Assembly: GCA_013365325.1 (NCBI GenBank)
Contig: JABVXV010000100.1
Coordinates: 62,001 to 126,000 of the forward strand
From: Dipetalonema caudispina
Taxonomy: Eukaryota; Nematoda; Chromadorea; Rhabditida; Onchocercidae
Length of the DNA: 64,000 nucleotides
Direction: 5' to 3'
In this document: positions 11,358 to 23,564 of the stretch, in pieces
Numbering within the stretch: the first letter of the stretch is position 1
How the letters are laid out: each line of letters starts with the position of its first letter
The notes under the pieces: model-generated
Told to the model about the DNA's origin: nothing
The model's database searches: none
Seen by the model: the letters and a program-made list of their open reading frames with translations, nothing else
Program-made: the position numbers and the translations under genes

Positions 11358-14300
11358 TTATATAAGTGAAAATTTATTCCCTAAGTTAATTTCAGGGTAT
11401 GATTTCTGCCTACGGATAGTCATCTGAACAGCACCACAATTTACATCATTTGATGGAACACTTCGTCGTCGAGTTACTACCAATGATAATCTATCGATAC
11501 CTCCAATGTGTATGTCATTATTCCGTAACCTTACATTATTTACAAGGGGGCAATAAGCAGGAATATTTGTAGAATTTTCTGTGGTGTTTTTTCTGCTCAT
11601 TGCTTCTTCTGTTTCCTCTACCAGATCTTCCAGTTTGTGTAACATTGACGTTTGTGACAGTGTAAGATGGCCAGAATGTCGACCATCACCAGTTGTGCCA
11701 ACTGATATATGTTTCAACGTTAGTGGCAAATCTTCATCTATAAATTTAAATGAAGTTTTAAAGTTTAAGAGACATGAAACATTTGTCAAGTATGGCAAAA
11801 ATTTAAAAAATTCCCCATTTGAAAATAATTTTACAATTTGGAATTTGGTTCTTTTTTCTCTTTTTATTTCATTCAAAGTTTTGATTTTTTTTTCAAGATA
11901 ATACTACCATTGAAATCAAAATTTGGAGACGAGCCCTTTGCACTTCTTCATCTTGTTGAAAAAAATTTTGCTTACCTGATAAGTTAACATTCGGATTATC
12001 ATAAGATTCATTGATAATAGTTTCCAGAACACGGTTTAAACTGCTTCGACGACTTTCACTGTTACCCGTGAATTTTGAATAACCTTTTTCTATGCCTGAT
12101 AATTCGTCTATGTTTTGATTCGTTTTGCTACCGCTATCATCGGCATTTTGACTCGTATTGAAATGCGAATGACTTAATGACCTAGAATATAATCTTTGAT
12201 ATGATAAGATAATTATGCACAACAGTGTAATTGCTAATATCAATCAGCAACAGAAAAAGTTGATAAAATATTGGACACATTCCTTGTTCATCTATTGATT
12301 TATTGCAAGTATAAGGAAAAAAGCAATATCAACAGTAACAATTGCTGATATCAGTAAATAATAGATAATACTGATAAAGAATTGGTAATATTTCTTGTTT
12401 ATCCATTGATTGTTATGAAAATATGAAAAAGAGAGAATTATTAGTAATGGTTATTAATATCATTAAATAACAAATAACACTGACAAAGAACTGATAAATA
12501 TTTTTCGTTCATCCATTGATTCATTGTAAACATAAAAAAATAAATAATACACTGAAAGATAAAATTTCTCAGACAAAACATACAGTACGTTTATAAAAGT
12601 AAAATTATGTAAATTTTTATGTGTAATAATTACCTTACCTACCAAATTTTTGACGAACAATATTCATAATACCACCATGATGATCAGTTCTGAAATTTAA
12701 ATTTCTTGAAATTGAAGAAAAAAGCACTCCATACTTTATCATCGAAACCATTATCTTATCATTTATTTTGTGTTGATATCACTTCATGTCATAATTTTAC
12801 AATGCTTACACTTTTTTTTTTTTTTTTATAGTAACCAAATGGCATTAAAATGGAGCAGTCATAGAATTAATCAACTAAACAAAAATTTTTTTTAAAAATA
12901 TTTTATTATTTTTCAAATTTATGATAATCACTTGACAGTTTTATTATTTGATGAAAAATGTTTCATTGTAACTGTTTAATACATTTTTTACTTCTTATTT
13001 TGGTGTCATTCCATTGTTAGCTACATTACATCAATTTTTATCACAAGCAATTATCAATTTTGCTTACCGTCCTCCGCGTAGACTATGTCGCATTGAACTT
13101 CGTAAAAGTCCCGAAATTGAACAATGGTTATCAATTTCTCGTGATAAAGGCAACATTTTAATTTTTCTCTTTTGGTCAGTGAGCCTAAAGAAATTTGTAT
13201 ATAATCGAAGTAGCAATTATAAAAAAGAAAAAAAATCCACAGAAATACAGTGTTTCCTTTCCATTTTTTTAAACTTTGAAATCATCCAGAAAATATCATT
13301 TGTGAATAAATCTAATGGAAAATGAATCTTATTAAAAATAAAATCTATACCGAATGTTTGCAGTTGAACCAGTCAAACCAGAAAGCCGATATTCTCCGCG
13401 AGCTGATTCTGCTGAATATAAAGGTTCAATTTCAGTTTCGCTCCAGAAAACATCTTTGAGTAATGCCGGTGTCTTGTTACATCCATCATCTACAATTGTC
13501 AAGCCTACCTAAAAAAAGACAAATGATAATGCTTCTCAGGGCACCATTTTTGATCATTTAAATTTCGTTTTAAATTATCCACTTTAATTTTCACTCTCAT
13601 TTATTTCTTTATTGTATAAAATATCTTTATGTTGATCATATTTTGTCTTCCATAAGGAAATGACACGAAAGGATTACGCTAAGATTTTTGTCGAGAAGAA
13701 AATTGCATTCAAAATCGTCATCATCTTCACCAAACGGATTTAACATTGCTTCTGCTACTTTTAGCCATCCCATATAAAAAACAAATTGAATAATAGTCAT
13801 CACCGGAAAGTATATATCCAGCTACAATGGAATATTCTTAAAGGTTAGGTAAAAAGAAAATAAATAAACAAAATAGAATTTTAGATTTATCAGTAGATTA
13901 ATAATTTGTAAAACAGTAGGTTGCTAAGATAATTAAGCTCAAAATTTGTTGCAGGATTTTATGAAAAGACTTCACAACCCTCACTTGTAAGTCTGTCTTA
14001 GAAAACTGCTACGTCCGACTTGCAGATAAGCCTGTTATCGGCAAGCTTATTGTAATTAACAATAAGCTTGCCGATAACAGGCTTAACTAATCAAACAGTT
14101 ATGAAGCAAAAATATTTGGAAATTATGAACAGTTGTAAATGGGCTTCAAATTTCCTTTTTTCCGGTTAGTAAAATTAAAATTTGAAAATTTAACAATTTT
14201 TGTAATCGGAAATTAATTTCAATATAAATTATGATCAAAAAATATTAACCGTTGATCTATTCCGTGCTTTTTCACTTATAATATATTGCCTGGCAATAGC

Positions 14301-16923
14301 ACCAACGAGGAAATATGTATGAACAGCTAAGACAATTAACTGGGGATACATAATTGGTAATGGTACCCAATCAAAGTTACATAAAATTGCTAAATTCGTA
14401 CGAAATATTTTTATTTCCTGCAAATGTCAATTAAAATTAATGAAAAATGATGAAGTTTTGCCAAATTATTACTGATTAAGGCGAAGGATTAATTAAAACT
14501 TATTTTTCATATTAATTTATTTCGAAGAATTCAGAACAGCCTGTATTTTCTCACCAGTCAACACTCATCCATTGGTTTATTTATGACCTTTAATGAAACT
14601 CTCAGAGCAATAAATGCCCTTTTGCAAAATCCAAACTCAAATAACATTTGCACATCTGAGTGAGATTAACAGGATGATTTTAATATGCAGCATAAATTAA
14701 TTTGCAAAATTGGAATAGGTTTTAATCAAAATAGAAGGAAAAAAAGGTCTTTCCACTGCCTAAGTCTAATCAATGTAAAATATTAAAATGATAATGATAA
14801 TTTCAAAGAAGATATGACAATATTATAGCTATGCATACTTGTTAAAATAATTAAATGAAGCAATTGAGAAAAAAATTAGTTGTCAAAAATTTGCTAAACT
14901 TTTTACAGAAAAACAAAATTTTTACTTGTCTAGCTTTAACTATCGCTAGCGCAAAAATTGCATGTTTAATTAAGCAATTAGGTTGTATAAATGAATGCCG
15001 AATAGATAATTTGTGATCAATTCTTGAAATTCATTCATAAAAACCAATCACTTACTTCACCAACTTTTTCGAGCAAAACATCGCTGGAAATTTTTTGCTG
15101 ATTTCGTGCTTCCTGACAAAGTGATAATGCCCACTGGAATGGCATCCAATATTTAGCATAACGATATTGGATCGAATCATATTTTTCCTTTTCGTGTTTC
15201 ATCATAAAACCTATTATTTTCATAAATTTTGCCCCTTATTATTTATGAAAATTTATTTTTTTTAAATATTCTTAAATTTAATTAAGTTCTGTTGTATTAT
15301 AATTTCACAAAATATACCATATAACTTGAAGATGAAAAATATTTAAATATTAGGAAAATAATGAATATTAAAGTTTGAAATATAAATTGTGTATTTTGGA
15401 TGATTTGTCTGCACTTCGAAAAGCAAATGGTTTACTATTGCTAAAATTCAGTCACTTAATCAGATTTAACTAAAAATTGTACCAGCAGCAACTAATGCTT
15501 CAATAGTTGGAAATCGTTTCCGTACTCGCATACTGATATCACGGAAAACAAGTGCTTGCGATAGAACGCAGTACCGAATGATATTTCGGCGTAGCATTCG
15601 TGCTCGATCATCCGAACCTTTCACATATGCTGCTACCATTAAAGCTATACTATAAAGTAATATACTACACTACTAAGTTTTAAGTAATCACTTCTATGAC
15701 GAACTTCTTGCTCAGTGTAATATCCAGTATTTCGAAAAACATTCTAATAATTTCTTACCAATTAATACAATTTTAATTAATGCTAATACTAATCAAACAT
15801 GTGTTGTAAAAAGAAATGATGCTTAGAATTTTTCATTAAAAAAATTTTATCAATCCACAATGAATGCAATCTTAATATAAATCCCGAATATCGTTTCATT
15901 TTACAAGTTAAATTAGCAAATTTACAAGTAAGAAAATAAAACGAACAATTCAGTTAAGACAAATTTTCCGAAGTAAAAAAAACCAACTTGCTGATATAAA
16001 TGAATTCGAAAAACCAACTTATCAATGTAGCCAATATTTACGAAAAAATTGATCCATCTAGACAGAACGATTGTGACAAAAAAGCCAAGCATGAAATTCA
16101 ATGGAATGTAATCCAATTTTTCATCACAGTAATGTACGAACTGTTCGAATGTACTGAAATATTAAATTAACAATAATTTATATGAATTTTAGCATAAAAT
16201 TATGATTAGAATTTTAATGACCCCAATGTTAGGGACGTTATTTGTAAAATTTTTTTCCTATTTTGATTAAGAATTATATGGACTATAGTTAGTTAGCCAC
16301 AGCTGTCAAAAATTATTTCGTCTATCGCTTAAGTTATCAAAAGTTGCAAAATAGTTTCAGTTTGTATTAATAGTTTCAAAATAATTTCAACCTAAAATTA
16401 ATAGATTGGAAATGATTTCAACTCGCATATTTTTAGATTCATGTGAGGGCCTCTCCAAATATACATCATCATTGCTTATCATTAATTAATGAACAGCTTT
16501 TTTTTGCATTATATTGAGATACTTAAAATGAATTTTCTGAAGGGAAGGTCCATTGCGTGATATGAATATTTCAACATATCCGTTCGAATTGAAATTAGTA
16601 GAAATAAAATTGTTAGATTTTACTATTCATTTTTTTCAAAAATAAGTATTTCTCTCCAAACAATTAAAATTAAAATTTTAGATTTTTGTATGTTTATTTT
16701 TGTTGAAAAACATGTAGAAACATGTAGAATTATATGTGATGTACCTAACTTGTTCACTGGTTAAAGCAACACGGTATATCACTGATATTATGGCAAATAA
16801 TACCAGCCAAACAAATAACTCAAGAGTAATCGATTTCCATATACTACCACGCCATCGGAATAAAAGTTTGAATAAGGTCCAAGGTCGAGAAGTTGATACG
16901 TCCAAGTTATATTGAACAGTCAT
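11358..16923 (-). CDS. Bestrophin family chloride channel B
   Basis: This is a second bestrophin anion channel. Eleven coding exons: 16923-16745, 16153-16019, 15649-15483, 15210-15056, 14417-14250, 13821-13678, 13508-13351, 13184-13068, 12689-12639, 12181-11976, 11737-11358. They join in phase to 1860 nt (619 residues). The N-terminus [15 protein letters not shown], the neck residues I76/F80/F84 and the GEDDDDFE calcium clasp are all conserved. The first six exons have exactly the same lengths and phases as bestrophin A (179, 135, 167, 155, 168, 144 nt), so the genes are tandem duplicates. The C-terminal tail is longer, with one extra intron, and is rich in Ser, Asn and charged residues. A TTTACAG acceptor lies two bases before the ATG, typical of a spliced-leader site. 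All introns are GT-AG. Family assignment is firm. Confidence 0.93.
12211..12545. repeat. Three diverged copies of an about 110-bp unit in bestrophin B intron 9
   Basis: The phrase TTCATCYATTGATT recurs at about 12287, 12398 and 12508 with similar flanks (CTGATAAAGAATTGGTAATATTT-like sequence upstream, then GAAAATATGA-like sequence downstream), giving a period of about 110 bp. The array fills almost the whole intron. Confidence 0.65.
14027..14085. repeat. Perfect 27-bp inverted repeat, 5-base loop, in bestrophin B intron 5
   Basis: Bases 14027-14053 and 14059-14085 are exact reverse complements with only AATTA between them. The arms include AAGCTTATTGT and CTGTTATCGGC and are richer in GC than the surrounding intron. 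It would form a very stable hairpin in RNA and could extrude as a cruciform in DNA. No flanking target-site duplication is evident. Confidence 0.95.
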
Positions 16924-17762
16924 TCCTGTAAATTATATTGCATGAGGATTTCTACTGAGACTACCAATAATTTTACCGCTCCGCGATTAACCCATCTTTT
17001 TCAATTCTTTGTCGAAAATTTCCATTAATAATCACAGTTTCTTTTTTTAAACGAGAAATCCAAAACAGCAATGAGAAGAGGACAATAGTGTGTTCGCCCT
17101 CAATTTTCTCATTTCCCATCATTTTCTAAAGGTAGAATTTTAGATTTTCAATTTTTTTTTTCTTTTTAATTTTTATTGGAATCATTTTCTTTCGTTTTTT
17201 TTTTTTTTCTTTTTTTCTTTTTAAATGACACTGAATGAGTTTTCCATTTATTTTGCATCATCTTTTTATTAAATCTGTGCAGATCTTAAAGTCCTTTTCG
17301 TCGTTTTTTGATCGATCAATCAATCCGTAAGTACTTATCCAACTTTAAAATGACAATACATCCATATACACATGTCTTTAACCCATTGCATTTACCGATC
17401 GTTCAAGTTGATTAAATTCCCTCGTGCAAAATCATCTGATAAAGCTTGCATTATATTTATTAACCAATCAGAAATTAAAAAAAAAATAGCTACAGATTAA
17501 AATTTTAATTTCAATTAAAATAAGCTATGACAAAATTACAACGTTTATTTTTACACACTAAAGAAAGAAAAAACGGGAGAAAAAATGTTTGAATTAATTT
17601 TTTGATAACGTTAAAGCTCAGTTTAGGAAATTTATTGAGGTAATACAAATATTGTATACAAGAACATTTTATTTGGTTAAATAAATAATATTTATAAATT
17701 GTATTGTATGAGGAAAGCAAATTCTTGATATTCCCTTGTTGTATTCAAGACTTCCAAATAAC

Positions 17763-17880
17763 CTCTCTATTTCCTTCTCTCTCTCTCTCTCTCTCTTCCT
17801 CTCCCCTCCCTTTCCACGCTCCTCTTCTTTCTCTCTCTCTCACCCCTCTTTTCCTCTGTTTTCATCTCTCTCTCTCTCAT
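17763..17880. repeat. CT-rich microsatellite
   Basis: Several CT runs separated by TTTCC and CACCCC interruptions. Ser/Leu-rich ORFs over it are repeat artefacts. Confidence 0.9.
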
Positions 17881-18511
17881 TCTTAAAAACAGGAAAGAAT
17901 AAACATCCCCATTCTTGGAATCTTTTTAAAAAAAATCAGAAGCATATTTTTTTACAATTCTGAAAAAGCATTATTTGCTTTCATTTTTTATAACAATTTC
18001 TAAGTTTTGAAAATGTTTAATTTAAGACTTCAAAGTCAAATTGAACTGTTAATTGTTAGAGAGATTTTAAGAAAGTTGTTGCATTGGAAAACATAATTTA
18101 AAAAATGAGCACATATTTTTCAAAATTTTAATCTATTATAATTTTATAATTTAAAAAAATTAGTAAATGTTTAAGATTTTAAGAAATGTTTTCAAAATAA
18201 TGATACCGCTACGAACCCATCGTGTATCCTTTTTCCTATTTACAATGAAAAAGAAATGATACGAGGTTGGTTGATAAATTGATTGTTACAAATTAAACAA
18301 ATTCTAGTTTTAATCGAAAAAAAAAAAGGAAAATAAAAAAATGAAGAATTAAAGGAAAGCAAGAAAAAATGAAAAGTATATAGAAAAGTTACTTGCTGTG
18401 AACTGAAACGATTGCTTTTTATACTCATAGTAATGCAAATTACCTATTTTACTTTCTTTTTACCTTTTGTAATAAATATCTGATTTTTCAGATATTTCCT
18501 TAGCTTCTTCG

Positions 18512-18538
18512 TTTTTTTTTTTTTTTTTTTTTTTTTTT
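18512..18538. repeat. 27-base T homopolymer
   Basis: An uninterrupted run of T. Further A or T runs of about 18-20 bases lie near 18918 and 19828. The exact lengths are prone to sequencing error. Confidence 0.85.
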
Positions 18539-20429
18539 CCGTTCTTCCAATTTTCTTTATGATATCTAATTTTCATTCTCATTTAATATAATTGTAAATG
18601 AAAAATTTCCGCAATAATTGCTCCTTTTTTTTTCGTTTTAAAATTGTTTCTTTTTTTAACTTCCATATATTTACTAAGTACAAAAATTTTTATATGATTT
18701 TGTATAAATTGAATAGAAGAATATGTCAATCATTTTCATGTATATTTGCATGTTTTTTTAATTAATCATGAAACATCAGAAGAAGAAAGAAGAAATGATG
18801 ATTTAAGAGTGTTTACTATTGCCATATTCGGTTTTTTTTTGATCACTGAAAGTTGTCGATGATCATATTAGAATTCCTTATCTTTTAACCATTTGAGTAA
18901 ATGTATTATTTGGAAAGAAAAAAAAAAAAAAAAAAAGGGAAGATCGTTCAAATAATGTAAAAATTTCGAATATGATACTTCAATAATTTATATTTTAAGG
19001 AAAACTAACCGTTTTTCCGAGTAGAACGATAATGCTTGTGTGTAAGTATTTGTTCATAGGAATGAATAATGGGTAGGGTATCATAGCGATACCGTATTAC
19101 AAAAGTACAGTGAACTTCAAATTCAGCAACAATGTTGAATCATACGCCACCATCATCAATGTTAATAAATTGCTTAAGAAAAAAAGAAAGAAATTGTCAA
19201 AATGTCTTAAAAATATATGGGTAAATTTATGAAAATGTTCATTAGGTATGTATCGACAGGCAAAAAACATAAAGTGAAAAAAAAAAAAAACAAGTCAGTA
19301 ATAGTGAATTTCACTTTTTCCAATGAATTATATGAATGTGAGCAACGGAGAAAAAAGAAAAAAAAAAAGAAAGAGCAACGTTTTTCGGAGGTCAGCCAAT
19401 TAAAATGTAATTCGACAAATTAAAAAAAATCCCAGATAAATTTTGGAAAGAAAACTCTTTTCATCTTTTTTCTTCTCGTTTGATTGGTCGAAAGTTAAAG
19501 ATTCATTTCAACTTTTTAACTTTTCACAAAAAAAAAGCATTTCTGCAGAAAAATCAAAAAAAATGAATGAATGCATTTCATTTTTAATGCAAAGTACAAT
19601 TTTTAAAAGGTGCATAAAACTTAAAAAAAGAAGTGAAAAAAAAAGAAAAAAAAGAGGAAGATGAAAACATTATTATATGCATAAAAAAGTTCAATGCCAA
19701 AATAAATGAAATGAATAAGAATTGAAAATCGTACATGATATCAACAAAGTGACATTTTGAAAGAAGAAAATGATAACAAAAAATTTCACAAATCCATACA
19801 AAATTAAACAAAATGAAGCAGGGAGAAAAAAAAAAAAAAAAAAAGGGGTGCTATTTGCTTAAGAAATAACTGCCAAAGAAAGAAATGGAAATCATTTAAT
19901 TTAGTTCACCACTTTTACCTGTCTCTTTCTTTTCCGGTACCATTTATTCTTCTTCATCACTCATCCTAATGCCTTTATAACATGTCACCTGTATCATGTA
20001 AATAACAACGATGCAACATCCCAAAAACATTCAACATCAAATAATAAATGGAAAGATGACTGGTAGTCTCATTCGATTTTTTACCCATAATAATTCTTGA
20101 CATATATTTGCACAGAATGATCAAAAATCATCAATGAAATATGAGGGAAAAAGTTGCAAAAGTTGTTATTATGGATTTACAATTCCTGCAATTTGAGCTT
20201 ATTATCAAAACTAATAGATGATACTATTCAAAAGCTTTAATAACAGTTTATGAAAACAATTAACGATTGCTCGAGATGAAAGAATTTCACTATTGTATGT
20301 GTATGTTTAATAAATCGACCGAACCTAATAATTAATACTGCGACGATATTTTAGTAAACAGTGTGGAAAAATAAATTTATTGAATAATGAGAGATAATGA
20401 TCAATTAGGTAAGTTGTATGATAGTTGCT

Positions 20430-20585
20430 AATTCTAGTTTCGACTTGTTCATAACATTGGATTATTTCACTTGCCGATTTATCCATAATATTGGCTTATT
20501 TTGGTTTCGATTCAATTCCAATCTGTGCATGGCATTGGCTTATTTCGGCTGCGATCCGATTCCAACACCAACTTATTTTGATTTC
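20430..20585. repeat. Short diverged tandem repeat
   Basis: CATAACATTGGATTATTT, CATAATATTGGCTTATTT and CATGGCATTGGCTTATTT start at about 20450, 20484 and 20528, followed by related GATTC-ATTCCAA stretches. This suggests three degenerate copies of a 34-44 bp unit. Confidence 0.55.
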
Positions 20586-22137
20586 AAAAGTACCATATAA
20601 ATTTTGTTTCGTCAAATTTAATACTTTAACTGCAAATCAAGTTTGATTGTAATTAGTTGTGAAAAATATTGCTACATCGCAAGATGAAGTCTTTAATAAA
20701 CAACAGATACACTTCTGATCTGATTTTTCAAGATTGTTGCATTGGCCATCATCTTAGGCATAATACTTAAGTCGTATTAAATCATCTGCTCAAAAGCCTT
20801 GGCCAATTATAAGAGACAGAATATAATTCTTTCTTTAGATTTAGAAATATAAATTACGAAATGAAACAATCAATGATTGAATTCATTCGTCCATTCCAAA
20901 CTTACAACGGTTAATCTCATTTATATTGATTCGACTAATACTGTCATCTTTCTGTACGTAACACTGAAGGCTTCTTATTACCAGGATATTTAGTAATAAG
21001 TACCACATATATCTTATCATTAATACCATCACAGATTTAATCAACATAATCATTTCCCTATATACTACCCGAAATTACGAAGCGTCTTAGTTAATTTCTG
21101 CTATAAGTTGACCTTTATATTAGAGTGCGAATTACCCATAATCAATTGGAAATGTTGGGATATTACTGAGATCTAATGATTATTTATTGCATTATTCCTC
21201 TTCATTGTCAAATCGCTTTACATTATGCATTTTCAATTCAATGATACCAATTCATTTTGCACTACCTTTTGAAGTTGCAACTTAATGCACAATATAACAT
21301 ATCTTTTATGCAAATTTCTCATTCAATGCGATGAAAAAATGTTATCATCAACATGTTAATCAATACAATGTTAAAGAATAGCAATATCGATTAACACATA
21401 CTTCCCACTCATAATAACTATGAGTTTTATAATATTAATAATAATACAAAATCCATATAAGCATTATAATCTAACGCATCTTGGTTTACAGTTATGGGAT
21501 GAAGTGTTTCATATGACGTATATAGAAGAAGCGATGATCTATCACTGTTGTTTTGCTTAGCTATGTTGTATGATGTGAAATTGGAATGAGGGAGCCGAGG
21601 TCGAAGAATTGGTTCGGCTGTCGATAAGTAAACATGCATTATTATTATTTTTTGGCTTTAGTTGAAAGGACTAATCGATCGACGACGTAACGCGTGAGCC
21701 ATTTATTGACACGTATGGATTCTTACAAGTAACAGTAATGGTTGATGGTGAAGGTGACGAAGGAATCATACGAAATGCTGCAGATCTTGATGGTTAATAT
21801 TTCTTTGACATTTTAATTTTTTTTTTCTCCAAATATTTTTTTTTTTTTTGGTAAGCAAACAAAATTTGGAATTTCATTTAAAAGATTGTAGCAGAAATGA
21901 TCTAACCTTTGGCATTATAAATGATCGATCACGATATTATCAAACTGAAAGATTTTGCTGAAGGGATGAAACATGAAAGCAAGAAATAGTTGTTGTTCTA
22001 TGATATAACCTGTATTATTCTTTTTCAAGATTGAAATAGAAAATAAGGAATGCATGTTTTGGATAGTTTTAAATGATGTGAAAAATTGGGGAAATCTGCG
22101 AGATATTATTTTTCCCCAAAAAGTTAATCTTATAGAA

Positions 22138-23564
22138 ATGAGCGAACAAGTATTCGAGTACTTATTAGGGACAGTATTGCTGGAGCCTTGTTTCAAAGTT
22201 CATCGAATTGCCAAAATTACAAATGCTGTGTTACCACCGCCAATTGGTTAGTTTTGATTATTTTTAATGTTAGAAGATAAAAGTTTGCTCTTTCGTTTGG
22301 ATAAAATGGAAGATAAAGGTTTGCTCTTCATTTCCAGTTAAATTTCCCAAAGAAAGGAACATTTCGTGTTTTTTTTTCTTTGATTTTTTCATAAAAGGTC
22401 AGAAGTAAATAGTCGTAGCTATATGGTCGGGAATAATTAGTCAAAATTTTGCATCTTTGATTTTATTAATATAATATTTCAATGTACACCATTCTTTTTT
22501 ATTTCAGATATGCAAAATGAACCTACTATAATGGGGGAATATGATATTTTCGGCACTACATTAATTTCACAGACGAAGCATCAAAAAAATATGGATGTTG
22601 TATGCGATGAATGCAAACGGCCTATTGCAGCAAGCCGTTTTGCTCCACATCTTGAAAAATGTATGGGTATGGGAAGAAGTAGCTCACGGTATGTGTTCAT
22701 TATAGCTCATGATTCACTCTACAGTAAACTGTTTATCGGTCTAATGAAGCACATAAGTAAAACCTGTGATTATATAAAGCTGAAATTTTGTATTAGTTTC
22801 TGGAAATAGGTGTGTTGATTTAAGGATTAACTTCTAACTTGTATAGGTTCATTTCTTCAGGGTTGCAAGACGTCGCATAAATCAAGCAATTAACTACACC
22901 AATTCAATGAAGAATTCGCTTCCAGCAGGTCGTTTACGTGAATATTCTGGTCGAGACAGTGATATGGATCATTCTGATGTAAGTTATTATAAGCAATCTA
23001 TTAACGGTAACATCGTTCCAGCTAATGGCTTTATCCTTGGTCATCGCAAAGAAAGACACTCATTTCTCCTGATTGTATTCGGTTAAATTTTTTAATAACG
23101 CTAAGGCCTGGTATATATTTCTGAAAATTTCGATCGTGTCGAGAAGACTTTGACACAACAGCATCTCATTTTAATTGTCGGCTGGCTAACTCTTTACTAA
23201 CTTTCTCTCGAGATGATGTAAGTTGCATCATTACAAAAGGATATAACGCAGTAGATATTCTGTAATTAGGAATGGTGATCAGATAAATAATTGTGATCAG
23301 TCGTTAAATAATAAATATTGAAAAAATTGTCTTGGAAATTTACTTTCTGAATAATGAGATTTCCACCTATAAATAATGGAAATAAGTAATCAAAAAAATT
23401 GCTTAGAAATTTAGATTAAAGCAGTATGAGTTTGAGAGATTTGATTTCAGGAGGATTCACATCATACAGCTGTGGACGATGATGAAGATTGGGCAAGCAG
23501 TAGAAGGTCTCGAAAATCAAGAAAGACAAAGTCAAAAAATCGAACAAAAACGGTTTTCTACTAA
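22138..23564 (+). CDS. SGF11 / ATXN7L3-like SAGA deubiquitinase-module subunit
   Basis: A small subunit of the SAGA histone H2B deubiquitinating module, acting in the nucleus; in the family its zinc finger contacts nucleosomal DNA and the protein activates the Ubp8/USP22 protease. Four exons: 22138-22246, 22508-22688, 22861-22978, 23451-23564, giving 522 nt and 173 residues. The N-terminal helix ends with CFKVHR, which corresponds to the assembly helix. The Sgf11 zinc finger follows as CDEC (C69, C72) then [15 protein letters not shown] (H84, C88). The tail is acidic (DDDEDW) then basic ([11 protein letters not shown]), probably a nuclear signal. TTATAG lies two bases before the chosen ATG; an in-frame ATG at 22054 is the alternative. 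No SCA7 domain is seen, so the protein resembles insect Sgf11 more than vertebrate ATXN7L3, unless the ACG/GTTTTC near the end is a donor. Confidence 0.9.
22273..22340. repeat. 36-bp imperfect tandem duplication in SGF11-like intron 1
   Basis: GAAGATAAARGTTTGCTCTT occurs at 22273 and again at 22309. It is non-coding. Confidence 0.7.

Larger units (their letters stand above)
16930..22137. other. 5.2-kb intergenic stretch rich in low-complexity DNA
   Basis: This lies between the divergent starts of bestrophin B (minus) and the SGF11-like gene (plus), so it should hold both promoters. It contains CT-rich and poly-T/poly-A tracts and one diverged short tandem repeat. A 70-codon minus-strand ORF at 21427-21639 has fairly balanced base use but no recognisable similarity. 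No gene can be supported. Confidence 0.55.

Noticed and set aside
11581..11901. 106-codon plus-strand ORF
   Set aside because: It is antisense to the last exon of bestrophin B and has no similarity of its own.
21427..21639. 70-codon minus-strand ORF with fairly balanced base composition
   Set aside because: No recognisable family and no convincing splice partners. It could be an exon of an unknown gene, but the sequence alone does not support that.
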